Assembly (NCBI GenBank): GCA_027972325.1
Contig: JAPMOS010000020.1
Location: 242,001 to 306,000 of the forward strand
DNA from: Paratrimastix pyriformis
Lineage: Eukaryota; Preaxostyla; Paratrimastigidae
DNA: 64,000 bases
Direction: 5' to 3'
Part shown: in pieces, positions 1-16,927 of the stretch
Layout: each line of letters starts with the position of its first letter
How positions within the stretch are numbered: position 1 is the stretch's first letter
The notes under the pieces: model-generated
Databases searched by the model: none
Told to the model about the DNA's origin: nothing
What the model saw: only the letters and a program-made list of their open reading frames with translations
Position numbers and translations under genes: made by a program

Positions 1-2143
1 GCATTGGACGTTGCGCGACTGGAAGGCCGGCCGGCGGCGCAGGTCCGAGAGCACTTGAACAATACCGCCCTGCAGCAGGGCCGTGCGGAGCACGGAGTAT
101 GTGGTGAAATTCTTCATGGCACCGAGCAGGGACTCGGCCACGCGTGGGTTGTTGGCCGTCACGCGGTGCCCGAGCAGATAGACAATGGGCCCACAGACGC
201 CGGCCACCTCGAAGGCCATCCGGTGTCGGGGGTCCATCGATAGTGACCACAGGGCCCCGAAGAGGCCCTCGGCACAGAGCGGATGGGCCGTGACCAGGCG
301 CTGCTCGGCCAGGCCCACAATGGGCTCGATTGCGCCCAGCCGGGCCAGGATGGAGAGGTTGGCACGGTTGATGGCCAGATTATTAAGCGTCCTGCAGAGC
401 GGGGTGGCCAGATCAGGGGTGGTTGTCACCAACGGATCGCGCAGCAGCCCCACCAGCGTCTCCATCGCGTTGTGGTACCGCCAGACGGCCGCCTTGATGG
501 TGCGATCCCAGCACAGGTTGCAGAAACACCGCAGAAACAGCACTGCCAGGGGCACGTCGGCCAACAAGTCCGGTTTCAGCAGGTACTTGATGAACAAGTC
601 GAGTCCACTGGCCCGGGCACAGGCCGCCCGAGCCTCGGCATCCAACAGCATCACCCGGAGGCATTCAAACAGGGCGGTCAGGTCGACTTGGCGTCGGAAG
701 AGCCGCAGAAGCAGCGGGGCGGCGCCCGCCCGGACAACCAGCACCCGGTTGGCCTCCTGGGTCTCCATCAGCCTGTGCAGGGTGCCCAGAACGGAATGCA
801 GCAAGGCTGGGGTGCGGCAGACGCGCCGGTTGCCGAGCAGGTCGACCAGAACTTGGGCCGCGCGTGGGTCCAGCGGTGATGATGCTGATGCTGATGCTGA
901 TGCTGCTGATGATGATGCTGATGATGATGCCCGGGAGGGCGGAAGTGGTGGGGCCGCCACCAGTCGCACCACGGCCGCGTACAGGCGGTCCGCAGCCCCC
1001 GGGTCCGCAAGCAAGGCCGGATGTTCCAGCAATCGGAGCACCCCCGGCAACCCGCCCTCCTGTACCAGAAAACTGTGTGCCGCGGGGTGGCTGGCCAGCG
1101 CTGCCATGGTTGAGAGCATCACCCGACCCAGGGCCATGTCCCCACGGGCCTGGGGTGCGTTGAGGACGCGACAGAACGGGCCCAGCCCGCCCGCCTGCCC
1201 GAAGGCCGCCACACACTCGGCCTCCTGGGCCATGCTGTGCAGGGTCTCACAGAGGGCTCGCAGGGCGGCCGGGCTGGCTGGTGGCCGGGCCAGCAGGCGG
1301 GAGAGGACTGGCATCAGGCCCGCCTGGCAGAGCCGGTCACGGTTGGCCGCGCTCGACCCGGACAGATGGGCCAGGGTCTCAAAGGCCCGCTCGTCGACCT
1401 TGGCGTTGTCCGCCGGCCGCAGGCAGGCCAAGAAGTGGATCAGGGCAGGCAGGGCACGACAGCCACAGAAGTGGTTGATGAAATCGGGGTGGCCTGCCGC
1501 CGTGGCCTGCTGCAGGGCCGCGAACAGCGCGGGCGGCACGATGGAACGCGGGTCCCGGGTGCACTGCTCCAAGATCTGGGTGAGAGCCGGCAGAAAGGCC
1601 ACTTGATCCAGAAGCCGAAAGTGGCAGAGAGCTTTGAGGACGGCCCGCGTGCAGCCCGGGTTCCGTCGGACGGTCTCGTTGACAAGGAGCCCCAGAAACC
1701 CCGCGACGAACTCTGGCGGGCGGGCCGGCGGGCCGGCGGGGAATTGGCGGGCTTGGCGACACCAGGCCAGGAGGGCGGGCGGGCTGAGGGCGGGGCCCAG
1801 AGCAAGCAGGTTGCTGAGAGCGGGCAGGAGGACCGTGGACTGGGTGCGATCTAGGGGTGGTAGGGGGGTGGCGCGGGTTGGACGAGAGGGGATGGAGAAT
1901 GATTGGGGTGGGTGATTGAAGGGCGGGAGGGAAAGTGGGGTGGTGGTTGGCGTGGTTTGAACGCGGGGGGGGGGGGGGGGGGGGGGAAACACTGGTGAAG
2001 ATCGGAATGAGTGGAGAGGGGAACAGATGGCGAGGATCAATCTATGATTATTTTATTCTTTTTTTTTCGAACGGGCGAGGCGGGACCGCATGGGGAATGT
2101 TGGGTGATGTGAGAGGGAGGAACAAAGAGCGATGCCCCCCCCC

Positions 2144-2174
<31 letters not shown>

Positions 2175-3173
2175 ACAGACACAGACACAGACACAGACGA
2201 CATACACAAACCCGGTTGAGAAGACAACCCATGAACCCAGACCAGACCGATTGGCGGGGGCGGCGCCCACCGGCCCGTCATGGCCGCGCAGGGGTACATT
2301 CGCTTGCCCGGCTCGGCCGTGAGCATCCGACAAATCCGATCGACCACATCCGCCGGGGTCGAGCAGGCACCCAGCCGGGCCCTGACCACATCCCCCAACT
2401 CGGCCTCGGGGTACTGCCAGGCGAACCGGGGGTGGAGCAGCTCATCGAACGACTCGGCGGTCAGCCCGGCGTACAGGCAGAACAGCAGCAGGCCCGCCGC
2501 GAAGAATTCCGAGCGGAAGGTGGGCTGGCCGGTGGCAATCTCCGGGGCATAGAACTGCTCCGTGAAGGCCATCAGGTGCAGGGTGGTGGGTGGGGTGGTG
2601 GTCAGGTGGGCCGGCGTGGTGGCTCCCACCAGTGTTGGGTTGATGACCAGGTGTGGCCGGCCATCGCAGGGCCCCAGCCGAAAGAGGAGGTGGGACGGCT
2701 ACAGGGGTCAGTGATACATGATCAAAAAAAAAACAAAAACGTCAACAAACCTTCAAATTCAAGTGCCGATATGGACGCTGTCGAAGGAGGTAATCAAGAC
2801 CCGCCAGGAACTCGGCGGCGCACCGATCGCGGTCGGGTGGGGAGAGATTCGGGCCGACATCATCGAGGTTGCCCAGCTCGCAATAATCTGACACGAGACA
2901 TATCATGGGCGCCGAGTCCGGATCCAATTTTGGGTCCGTCCGAAAAATGTGGTGGCACTGGAGAACTTGGGGATGTTGAAGATGGGCCAATTTTCGCGCC
3001 TCCTCGAAAACGATTTTTTGTGCTCCCGGCGACTCGCAAAGCACCTCCTTTGCCACGACAAGGTTACCGGTGTGGAGATCCCGCATCTTAAAAGATCTGC
3101 CCGAGGGCCCATCGCCTAGCATGGTCACAGGCAGGCCCTCATCGATATCAGGAATGTGGATGTACTCGGTCAA
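1..3173 (-). CDS. Pseudokinase with C-terminal ARM/HEAT-like repeats (3' partial)
   Basis: Three exons join in phase: 3173-2751, 2698-2212 and 1850 to beyond position 1. Exons 1-2 encode a kinase fold: a GDGPSGRSF glycine loop, VAK lysine at residue 42, an HLNLKPSH catalytic loop at residues 137-144, and an intact YAPE. The catalytic Asp of HRD is Asn, the loop Asn is His, and no DFG is seen (RPHLVINP follows), so catalysis is unlikely. Exon 3 encodes over 600 residues of Leu/Ala-rich helical repeats resembling armadillo or HEAT repeats, with a short Ser/Ala run from an in-frame TCA/GCA repeat near 880-930. Kinase-like plus helical-repeat architecture recalls the SCY1-like family, but the catalytic loop is not SCYL-like, so no symbol is given. 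The gene continues leftwards out of the window. Known: domain patterns. Inferred: scaffold role. Confidence 0.8.
1851..2211 (-). other. Intron with complementary G-run and C-run
   Basis: Second intron of the pseudokinase gene, 361 bp. Read on the sense strand it begins GTTTGTGTATG, passes through TGTGTC/TG repeats into about 28 G (2133-2160), continues through ordinary sequence, meets 18 C or more (1969-1986), and ends CCCCTAG at the acceptor. The G and C runs can pair. The two flanking exons join in phase through a split GAT codon. Confidence 0.85.
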
Positions 3174-3439
3174 GATCTCAGAAAATCGAATATTCAGATG
3201 AGAAAAGCGTGAAGTCGATCAAGACGCGAGGGCGTCAAGAAAAGAGAAACTCTCGCCCGGAAAAAGAGAGTTAATATAACCGAAGGGTTCTTTTGGTCAG
3301 CAGGAAAATACAAACCGTCAAACGGAACGAAAGGCCCCACAAATCATCAACATCTCGCCGAGCACTGCACTGGCGCACGGAAGCAGAGAGCACTGGCATG
3401 TTTGACGGGGGGGGGGGGGGGGGGGGGGGGGGGCCTCCT

Positions 3440-7420
<3,981 letters not shown>

Positions 7421-7503
7421 CGTGTCTGGTGTTGTGTCTGTTCCTGTGTCCGTGTTCCTTGGTGCGTGGTGTGTGTGCGTGGTGCATGTGCATGGTGCGT
7501 GTG

Positions 7504-7538
<35 letters not shown>

Positions 7539-7541
7539 CGT

Positions 7542-7796
7542 GTAAAGAAGGAACGAAGTAACGGGGAAAATAAAACAAAAACCAGAGAGGTAGAAGAGAC
7601 AGCACGAATGTCACTGCACCCGTGGGCGAAGGAATCCCCTGTGGAGGGCGTTTGATAGGCTCGTTAGGGAGAGGACGGACCTGCCGTCGTGGCGTAATGC
7701 GGAGGGACCCCCACCAGGTGGTAGCAGCGAGTAGCGGCGCAAGGGGATTTGCACAACCACCCACCACCACCACCAGATATAGCAGGGAGAGCACGC
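7542..7796 (+). repeat. Dispersed intronic repeat, copy A (full form)
   Basis: About 255 bp starting GTAAAGAAGGAACGAAGTAA, running through an A-rich tract, a CACGAATGTCACTGCACCCG segment and a GC-rich tail ending AGATATAGCAGGGAGAGCACGC. It is preceded by a (GT)n run. Copy C at 22528-22780 is nearly identical over the full length in the opposite orientation, and shorter copies lie at 8202, 18802 and 50942. No open reading frame, terminal inverted repeat or Pol III A/B box pair was seen. It lies antisense inside the host gene, so the sense strand shows a long pyrimidine tract followed by (CA)n. Confidence 0.85.
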
Positions 7797-7916
7797 ACAC
7801 CCAACGAACGACCGGTCCATATGTCCAGTCCCTTCGGAGCGAATCGCGCACCCAACCACCCCTTCACCACATCGGCCCGTCATGTGCATAAGTGAACATC
7901 GGCGCGCAACACCGAA

Positions 7917-8118
7917 CCCGAAAAGCTTCGGGTGGGAACCGGAGGCTCCCGTCCGCCAAAGCGGATAGCAGCCGAAGTAGGCCGCCAAGACCCGATGAGC
8001 ATCGGGAGAGAGCCATGTGCACTCTCTGATCAAAGGACGCAGCCGGAGCTGCCTTGGTGTGCGATCCCCGAAATTCGGGGAGAGAGTCCGGAGACCCTCT
8101 ATGTCCGACAGAACGGAC
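7917..8118. other. Hairpin-dense segment
   Basis: Within about 200 nt there are four near-perfect hairpins: CCCGAAAAGCTTCGGG (7917-7932), CCCGATGAGCATCGGG (7991-8006), CCCCGAAATTCGGGG (8066-8080) and GTCCGACAGAACGGAC (8103-8118). The segment sits between copies A and B of the dispersed repeat and has no convincing coding frame. It might be a structured RNA or the inside of a mobile element; I do not recognise a known RNA family. Confidence 0.55.
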
Positions 8119-8201
8119 TCAGCCGCGGACCGCTCAACTGGCTGGGGACCTCTGTGGAAGTCCCCCTCCGAGGAGCAGGAATGGCTGACGAATGTGTGTC
8201 G

Positions 8202-8283
8202 TGTAAAGAAGGAACGAAGTAACGGGAAAATAAAACAAAAACCAGAGAGGTAGAAGAGACAGCACGAATGTCACTGCACCCGT
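8202..8283 (+). repeat. Dispersed intronic repeat, copy B (short form)
   Basis: An 82 bp copy of the first third of copy A, differing by about one base, in direct orientation about 660 bp downstream. It stops after CACTGCACCCG and runs straight into (GT)n. Confidence 0.85.
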
Positions 8284-8552
8284 GTGTGTGTATGTGTGTG
8301 TGTGTGCGTGTTTCGCTGCCGCCTGCTTGCGTATGTTGGCTTGGTGGACACTGCTTGACTATGGCGCTTCCCTCGTGGACTGTGCCTACATTTCTTGCGG
8401 TGTCTCTCTTCCCTCTTTTCGTTGTGGCTTCTCCTTCAATTTGTCCCCGTTTGTGAGTTCTCTCTCCTTCAATTCGTCCTGTGCGATGGCCGCGCGCGTG
8501 AAGGGACAGTTGCAAGGGAGACGAATTCGTTCAATTTCAACGTCGATCTGTC

Positions 8553-9025
8553 ATGGGGGAGGGGAAGGGGGAAGGAAGGGGAAGGGGAAGGGGGAAGGGG
8601 AAGGGGAAGGGAAGGGGAAGGGGAAGGGGAAGGGAAGGGGAAGGGGAAGGGGAAGGGGAAGGGGAAGGGGAAGGGGAAGGGGGGGAAGGGGAAGGGAGGG
8701 GGAGGGAGAGGGGAGGGGGGAGGGGAAGATCGAGGCGGGCACAACCCGAAATCGAGCCGCCCTACCAAACCGGACGGGCAGGGACGGGAACGGGGGGGGG
8801 AACAGGGCCGGGGGGGTGGCCAGGGGCGGGGGGAGGAAGGAGGAGGAGGAGGAGGAGGAGGAGGAGGAGGAGGAGGAGGAGGAGGAGGAGGAGGAGGAGG
8901 AGGATGTGCAGGTGAGTGTGTGTGGAGGAGGAGGGAGGGAGGAGGAGGGAGGAGGAAGGAGGAAGGGAGAGGGAAGGAGGAGGAGAGAGGGAGGAGGAGA
9001 GAGGGAGGAGGGAGGATGATGAGGG
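8553..9025 (+). repeat. Purine tracts: (GGGGAA)n-like and (GGA)n
   Basis: About 170 bp of GGGGAAGGGGAA-type repeat (8553-8725), then a short unique segment, then (GGA)n at about 8829-8905 and impure GGA to 9025. On the minus sense strand these are long pyrimidine tracts in the intron between the F-box and ZZ-finger coding regions. Poly-Glu, poly-Gly and poly-Pro frames here are artefacts. Confidence 0.95.
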
Positions 9026-9049
9026 AGGGAGGGGTATTTGGTCATCAGA

Positions 9050-10930
9050 CCTGAAGGAAATTGACATGGGCTGGTAGGGCCCTCGCATCCGTGGGGATTT
9101 CGCAAGCACCGCCCCCACCACACAATCCGCCGCCCGCAGAAGACCCCGAAGAGGAGGGAGGTTGATCGGATTGCGTGGAGGCGAGCAGAAACCTCGAAAC
9201 ACGCGAGAGGCGCAGACGCACATCACAACAGACCATCACTGCGCATCTCATCGCTCGTCGCGATCTCCATCCGCACCGGGCCGCGGGTATCCACGAAGCC
9301 GATCGCCAGCACGGTGGGCACCGCGCCCGCCCGGATCCGCTCGGCGTACTGCCGCACTGTGGCGGCGTGGAGGGGCCAGGGTTGGGGCTCCGGGGCCCGC
9401 AGGGCAGGGTCGGTGGGCAGCGGGTCGGTGTCGAGACGGGTCGACTGCATGGGGACCACGAGGCCCGAGGTCAGGGTGCCCGCCCGGAGGCGGGCAAGGT
9501 CGACCGGAGAGAATTGACATGTCCCGCCTGGACAAACACACAGTGGGCGGGGTGGGCAAGCGAGAACGCATAAAATGTGATCCCTGGAGAGCATCGATCG
9601 CTCAAGATCAACTCACGCAAACCCGCAATGGGCGGGCAGACGTGTGCGTGAGAACGCATCACATGACCCTGGAGAGATTAGCTCACCCGCCCCTTGCACA
9701 GCTGATTTCTGAGCAAACCCGCCCGCACCAGCAAGTTGGATGTCAACAGACCTTCGGCAACGCGTTTGTATGCCTGCTGGACAGCCCGCCAGGACTCGGT
9801 CATGGGTGGGCTGTCCTCGTTGGCCGCACAGCCCGGGAGGCAGTAATACCGATAGTAGGGCGTCAGGGGGTTCCAGCGGGTGTCCCACAGGCGCCGCGAC
9901 TCGTTTTGCAGGTAGTCGTCCTGGACATCCAATCCAAGGGGAGGAGGAACCCAAATGGGTGGTGCGGGCGTGGTGACGGGGCCGCGTCGTCCGAAAGGAG
10001 CAGATAGAATCCCCAAGGAGATCATAAAAATCCCGTGTGTGGGTGTGTGGGGAGTGCGGGATGGGGGGTGTGCGGGATGGGGGGTGGGTAAGTGGGGGTC
10101 GGCAAAGACCACAGACAGGGTGTGGCGGTGGGGCATCGGGGCCCCCCCGAGGAACATGCGCATCCTCAATCAGAACGGGCCGCACCACGGTGTATGCCAC
10201 AGAGTACACGCCAGACTGCAGGACGCTGCCCACAGAGCGCAGGAAGTCTGCCTCAAAGAGCTGCGGGGTGGTGCTGTGCCAACCGTGTGTGCGAGGACCA
10301 TGCGTGGGACAAAACCTGTAAGCGAACGCAGAAGATGCCCGGGGAAGACAGACCCCGACAGGAGCCGTTCCGTAATGGCGGTCGACCGGTACTTAATTGG
10401 CTGTGAGACCCGTTCGAACCAAAATTTCCCTGTTCGTGAGCGAGAACAGGCCGAGTTGTAAAACAGCATGGGAATCTCCTTGGTTACGGACCCGTCGGGT
10501 ATGCGGACCCCATCAGCATCGCGGGGTGTCCATCGACTTTCAGAAGAACAGAAAGATCGTGTCTCTCGATGCCCCGACTGTTCTGGACCCAGGTCACGCG
10601 CTCGTCGCAGGGTGGGTTGAGAATCACCAGTCCGGGGAGGAGAAAAGGTGACCGTCCGGTCGACGATCTCCGACAAAATCCTTGCAAATAACGGCCGCGT
10701 GCGTTGAGGGAGGAAACCGAGGCGGCGGGGTGGCTCGGCAAAAGGACACTCGATAACTTGGGAAGCCAAACTGAATCACATCGGGCCAACATCCACCAGC
10801 GACGACATACACGAGATAGTGATCTCTCCAGGTCTTCTACCTTCAAGAAGCGAAAACACTCAATAAGAACATCATCGGGCAACCGATCAAAAAACATGCG
10901 GCGAGGCTCTCCAGAGCGCGGTTGAAGCAA
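9050..10930 (-). CDS. F-box protein (5' part; may continue into the ZZ-finger region)
   Basis: The ATG at 10930 opens a frame whose residues 12-60 form an F-box: MFFDRLPDDVLIECFRFL, then VCRRWWMLA and a Trp-Leu pair. F-box proteins bring substrates to SCF ubiquitin ligases through Skp1. Further coding blocks follow at about 10500-10270 (frame change, so a short intron or an unresolved junction near 10500), 10240-10150, 9960-9660, 9520-9230 and 9190-9052. The last ends at a plausible GTCTGATG donor rather than a clear stop, which is why I suspect continuation across the repeat-filled 7.4-9.05 kb stretch into the ZZ-finger exons. A second in-frame ATG at 10897 sits directly at the F-box. No substrate-binding domain such as WD40 or LRR is visible. 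Confidence 0.65.
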
Positions 10931-11273
10931 CTCGGGTATTTTTCTTCAAATCGCCAAAAATTCCCCTCTTCCACGGGCCGCCACGTTTTTCTCCAGATCA
11001 GAATCGCAGAAGGTGTACATGCTCGGGTGGACCTCCTTGATGAGCATCAAGAAAAACAGTTGATCGAAAACAACATTTTCGATTCTCGTTCGCCCACCCG
11101 ACCAGACAAGAGCGCACCCATGGAAAACAACTGAACCAGTGGGTCTCTGCTTGGTAATTATAACAAGGATGATACAGGCGCAGGCAGGGGGGGAGGGGAA
11201 CGATGGTGAGGAGTGGGGGAGGGAGATGGTGGGGGGGAAGTAGTGAGTGGGAAGCGAAGCAGCCGAGCGAAGT
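10931..11273. other. Intergenic spacer TMED to F-box gene
   Basis: About 340 bp between the TMED stop and the F-box start, both on the minus strand. A minus frame here closes before the F-box ATG and looks like 5' untranslated sequence. No other feature seen. Confidence 0.5.
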
Positions 11274-12138
11274 TTAGACAGAGGGGCGAACCTCGAAGAA
11301 ACGACGGAGATAGAGAATCTGAGAGATGCTGACAATGATCAAAACGATGATCTCCGCAAAAGCCCACCACATGACGCGGGCGTTGGTGCTCTCGCTTGCT
11401 GTAAAGCGAAGAAGCGAAAGCGGGGACAAGAAGGAAGGACAGGGAGAAGCGGGGTGTTCGATAATGAATGGTGTGCAAGCGAGACAGACTGTTCCGGTGA
11501 GTGCGCTCACGGTTCCGCATATAATCCTGCTCGTTCCGAATGGCAGTGAGTCCCTCTGAGAGGCGCTTTACCTGCTTCTCCAGTTCGCTGATCTCTGTGA
11601 GAAAGAACAAGATCGATGAGGTGGTTAACCAGGGAAAAGACACCGGACCCTTCGGCTTCTTGGGGTCGACGCGACCCTCAATGTGAACCTGGAAGTTCAC
11701 AACCTTCGGGGTGAAGGTGGACATGACATTGGCGAAGCAGAATTTGTAGGGACCGCCCTGCTGGACACCGAAAGAGAACCGATCCTCCTGCTTCTTGTCA
11801 GCAGTGTAGATAACACCACCGTCAGGAGCATAGATCTATGGGGCCAAGACAGGCCAAGGACCGACGGGTGGTGGTGGATGAGATGTGATGGAAGGAGCGC
11901 CGCTCAAACCTTTGCGTCAATATCCAAACTCCCGCCCTTCATCACCTGAAAAGTGCCAGAGAGGCGATCGCCAGGCTAGGGATGGTTCGAAAGAGGGATG
12001 GATTGTGGGGGGAAGAGGGGGCAAAAAAACCTGCAAATCCTCGAAGTAGCAGCTGGAAGAGCTCGGTTTGACCGTGAATGTGAGGGCCTGAACCGAAAGA
12101 GCACACAAAAGGGCGAGAAGGAGCACACTCCTCAACAT
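11274..12138 (-). CDS. p24/TMED family cargo receptor
   Basis: Five exons close exactly in phase: 12138-12031, 11975-11910, 11835-11649, 11594-11490 and 11398-11274, giving about 196 residues, usual for the family. The N-terminus is a signal peptide (MLRSVLLLALLCALSVQA). A GOLD domain follows with paired cysteines (SCYFEDLQPGDRLSG and PYKFCFANVMS), then a coiled coil (EISELEKQVKRLSEG), the RTHRNTSESTNARV juxtamembrane signature, one membrane helix and a cytosolic tail LRRFFEVRPSV carrying the diphenylalanine COPII/COPI motif. p24 proteins cycle between ER and Golgi and sort GPI-anchored and other cargo. The first ATG in frame is at 12219, but the one at 12138 puts the signal peptide at the N-terminus. 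The tail lacks a KKXX end. Subfamily not assigned. Confidence 0.95.
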
Positions 12139-13330
12139 GTGTGAGAACCCTGTGGGTGCAGACTGGTGGAAGACTTTGAATTTCGGTTTGAAAGGCACTT
12201 CACTCTTTGAAGGCTCCATGAGAGATGTAAAGGGAGTTTGAAGTGGCGGTCCTTGCCGTTTTTTGACTTTTACTACAGGAAAATTTGAAAGCCCTCGTTG
12301 AGATGAAAAAACTTTCGTCCTATTCGCTCCCTTTTTGGCTCCTCCCCCGGGGGATCGAGTCGCCCACGGGTTCCTGATTGATCAAGATGGCACAGGATTT
12401 TAAAGCAACCTCGGTCCTTCCAGCCTGCCCAACCACCCAGCCCGCGTGGAGCTCCACCCCCGATCATTGCCGTCCGTCCACGTCACGTCGGGCACCGTCA
12501 ACGTGGGGACTATCTCTCATCCCACCACTCGAGGCAGGGCACTTAAGGATGCGACAACCGCGCCCTCTGTCCTGCTGATCTGACTCAAGTGCCAGGGGGG
12601 GGCTGCTTCGATATGGCAGGTCGAGGTGGAGGGGTCTGGGCAGACATGGGGGTGTGCGGGCGGATGACCCGCGAGCAAAAACCGACCCCGAGCGCGGCCT
12701 GTTCGCTTGGGTACAGGGCACCATGCGCCGCGCCACCTCTCCACCCACCTGCGGGTCACCACCCCGGGGGGTGGTCGACTTGCCCGGTTGGTGCCCACGG
12801 GCAACCCGCGGGCAGGGACGCGGGATGCCCGCCTACCCGCCACCGTCCCGCCACCCGGGGGCATGCTCGCCTCCTGTCCGCCTGCCCGCGGGAAGTCCCG
12901 CCTCCCGCCCGCCTGCACGCGGGCATGCCCAGTTCGTGCCTGCCTGCCGGTGGTGGATGCGACTTTGCGGGCCATGGGCAGGTGGGCAGTGGACGTTCAC
13001 ACTCCGGAGGGCACCATTGCACACCCAGGGGCTCGCCGCATCAAGCTTGTGGCACCGTGGGTGGGCAGGGGCAATTGGCGAGGCAGGTGGGCTCATGGAT
13101 TGTCAGATGGGCAAGTGGGCCGGCAGGTGGTGGGCAGGTGGTGGGAATCATCATCCAGTCATCATCATCACCAACCACCGCCAACCACAACCAACCACAA
13201 CCAACCCAAATCATCCAGTATCGTCATCATCATCTTTATCATCCAGTCATCATCGTCGGAGGAGCTTCTGCACAAAACAGACACAGACGAGCAGAAAGAT
13301 CCTGAGGGGAACTTGGCTCCACCCTTTTCA
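12139..13330. other. GC-rich spacer with a dispersed repeat
   Basis: No supportable gene. The stretch 12770-12960 is rich in short inverted repeats made of CCCGCGGG and GCCCACGGGC. Positions 12995-13145 match 28590-28745: both have a CATTGCACAC segment, then GCCGCATC(A/C)AGCTTGTGGC, then GTGGGCAGG units. A short ATC-rich run follows at 13147-13260. An upstream first exon of RNase H2A may lie here but could not be located. Confidence 0.5.
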
Positions 13331-13458
13331 AACACTTTCAAAACCTGGAACCGCCTTCTGCCACAGCGTCAACAGGCTCCGGGGCGGCTGCAACCGAAAC
13401 CCCATCTAGTGCTAGTGGAGCATCTCCAAGTGGAGAGGATTTTTCAGAGCCATGTTTG

Positions 13459-16405
<2,947 letters not shown>

Positions 16406-16927
16406 CAACTCATGTCATTGCCGCATCTTAAATGAAAACTCGCAAAGTGGGTTCGACAAGAGAGAGGAGGCATGGCTGTGTCAGTCACACCTCGTTCACA
16501 CACTCCTCGTGGCCCCCTAGACTCGCCTCCTCCGTGCGAAAAATGTTAAGAAATAGGCATCCGGGGGTCTCCTGCAGGGGTGTGTCCTTTGCATTCGGGG
16601 AAGCTACAAGAGCGCTCAATGTTTCTGGTCGTTTTCCTGTCCTGCGTTGGTGCTCTCACGCTATGTCGATCGACATATGTTGTTTTTTCCATGGCCTTGC
16701 GCACCCCTTTCTTGCCGTTGGAGTTGTTGGATCGGGAAAAACCCATGGGTTTTTGGAAAGGATCGTCTCACGAGAAGGAAGGAGAAGGACGACGCCCAGG
16801 GCAAGAGCCGCCCACCCAGGAAAGTCTGGCTCGATTCGATGGTCAGGCACGACGCGAAGGCCTGAGGCAATTTTCCCCTTTTTTTTCGCCTGCATCCTCG
16901 CAAAGACACGGCACGTCGCTCCCTTGG
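16406..16927. other. Convergent spacer RNASEH2A / MCRS1-like
   Basis: About 520 bp between two converging stop codons. No feature recognised; short open frames on both strands show no family signature. Confidence 0.5.

Noticed and set aside
283-879. Plus-strand open frame rich in Gln, Gly and Arg
   Set aside because: It is the exact antisense of the minus-strand armadillo-like exon; the minus frame has the helical-repeat pattern and joins in phase to the kinase exons.
7542-8283. Copies A and B as long terminal repeats of a retroelement
   Set aside because: Only about 80 bp is shared, there are no coding or priming-site features between them, and single copies exist elsewhere.
8282-9019. Gly/Glu/Lys-rich protein on the plus strand
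   Set aside because: Driven entirely by GGGGAA and GGA tracts inside a minus-strand gene region.
10400-10440. Possible tRNA T-loop (CCCGTTCGAACCAAAA)
   Set aside because: The stem does not pair as a tRNA and the segment lies in a coding exon of the F-box gene.
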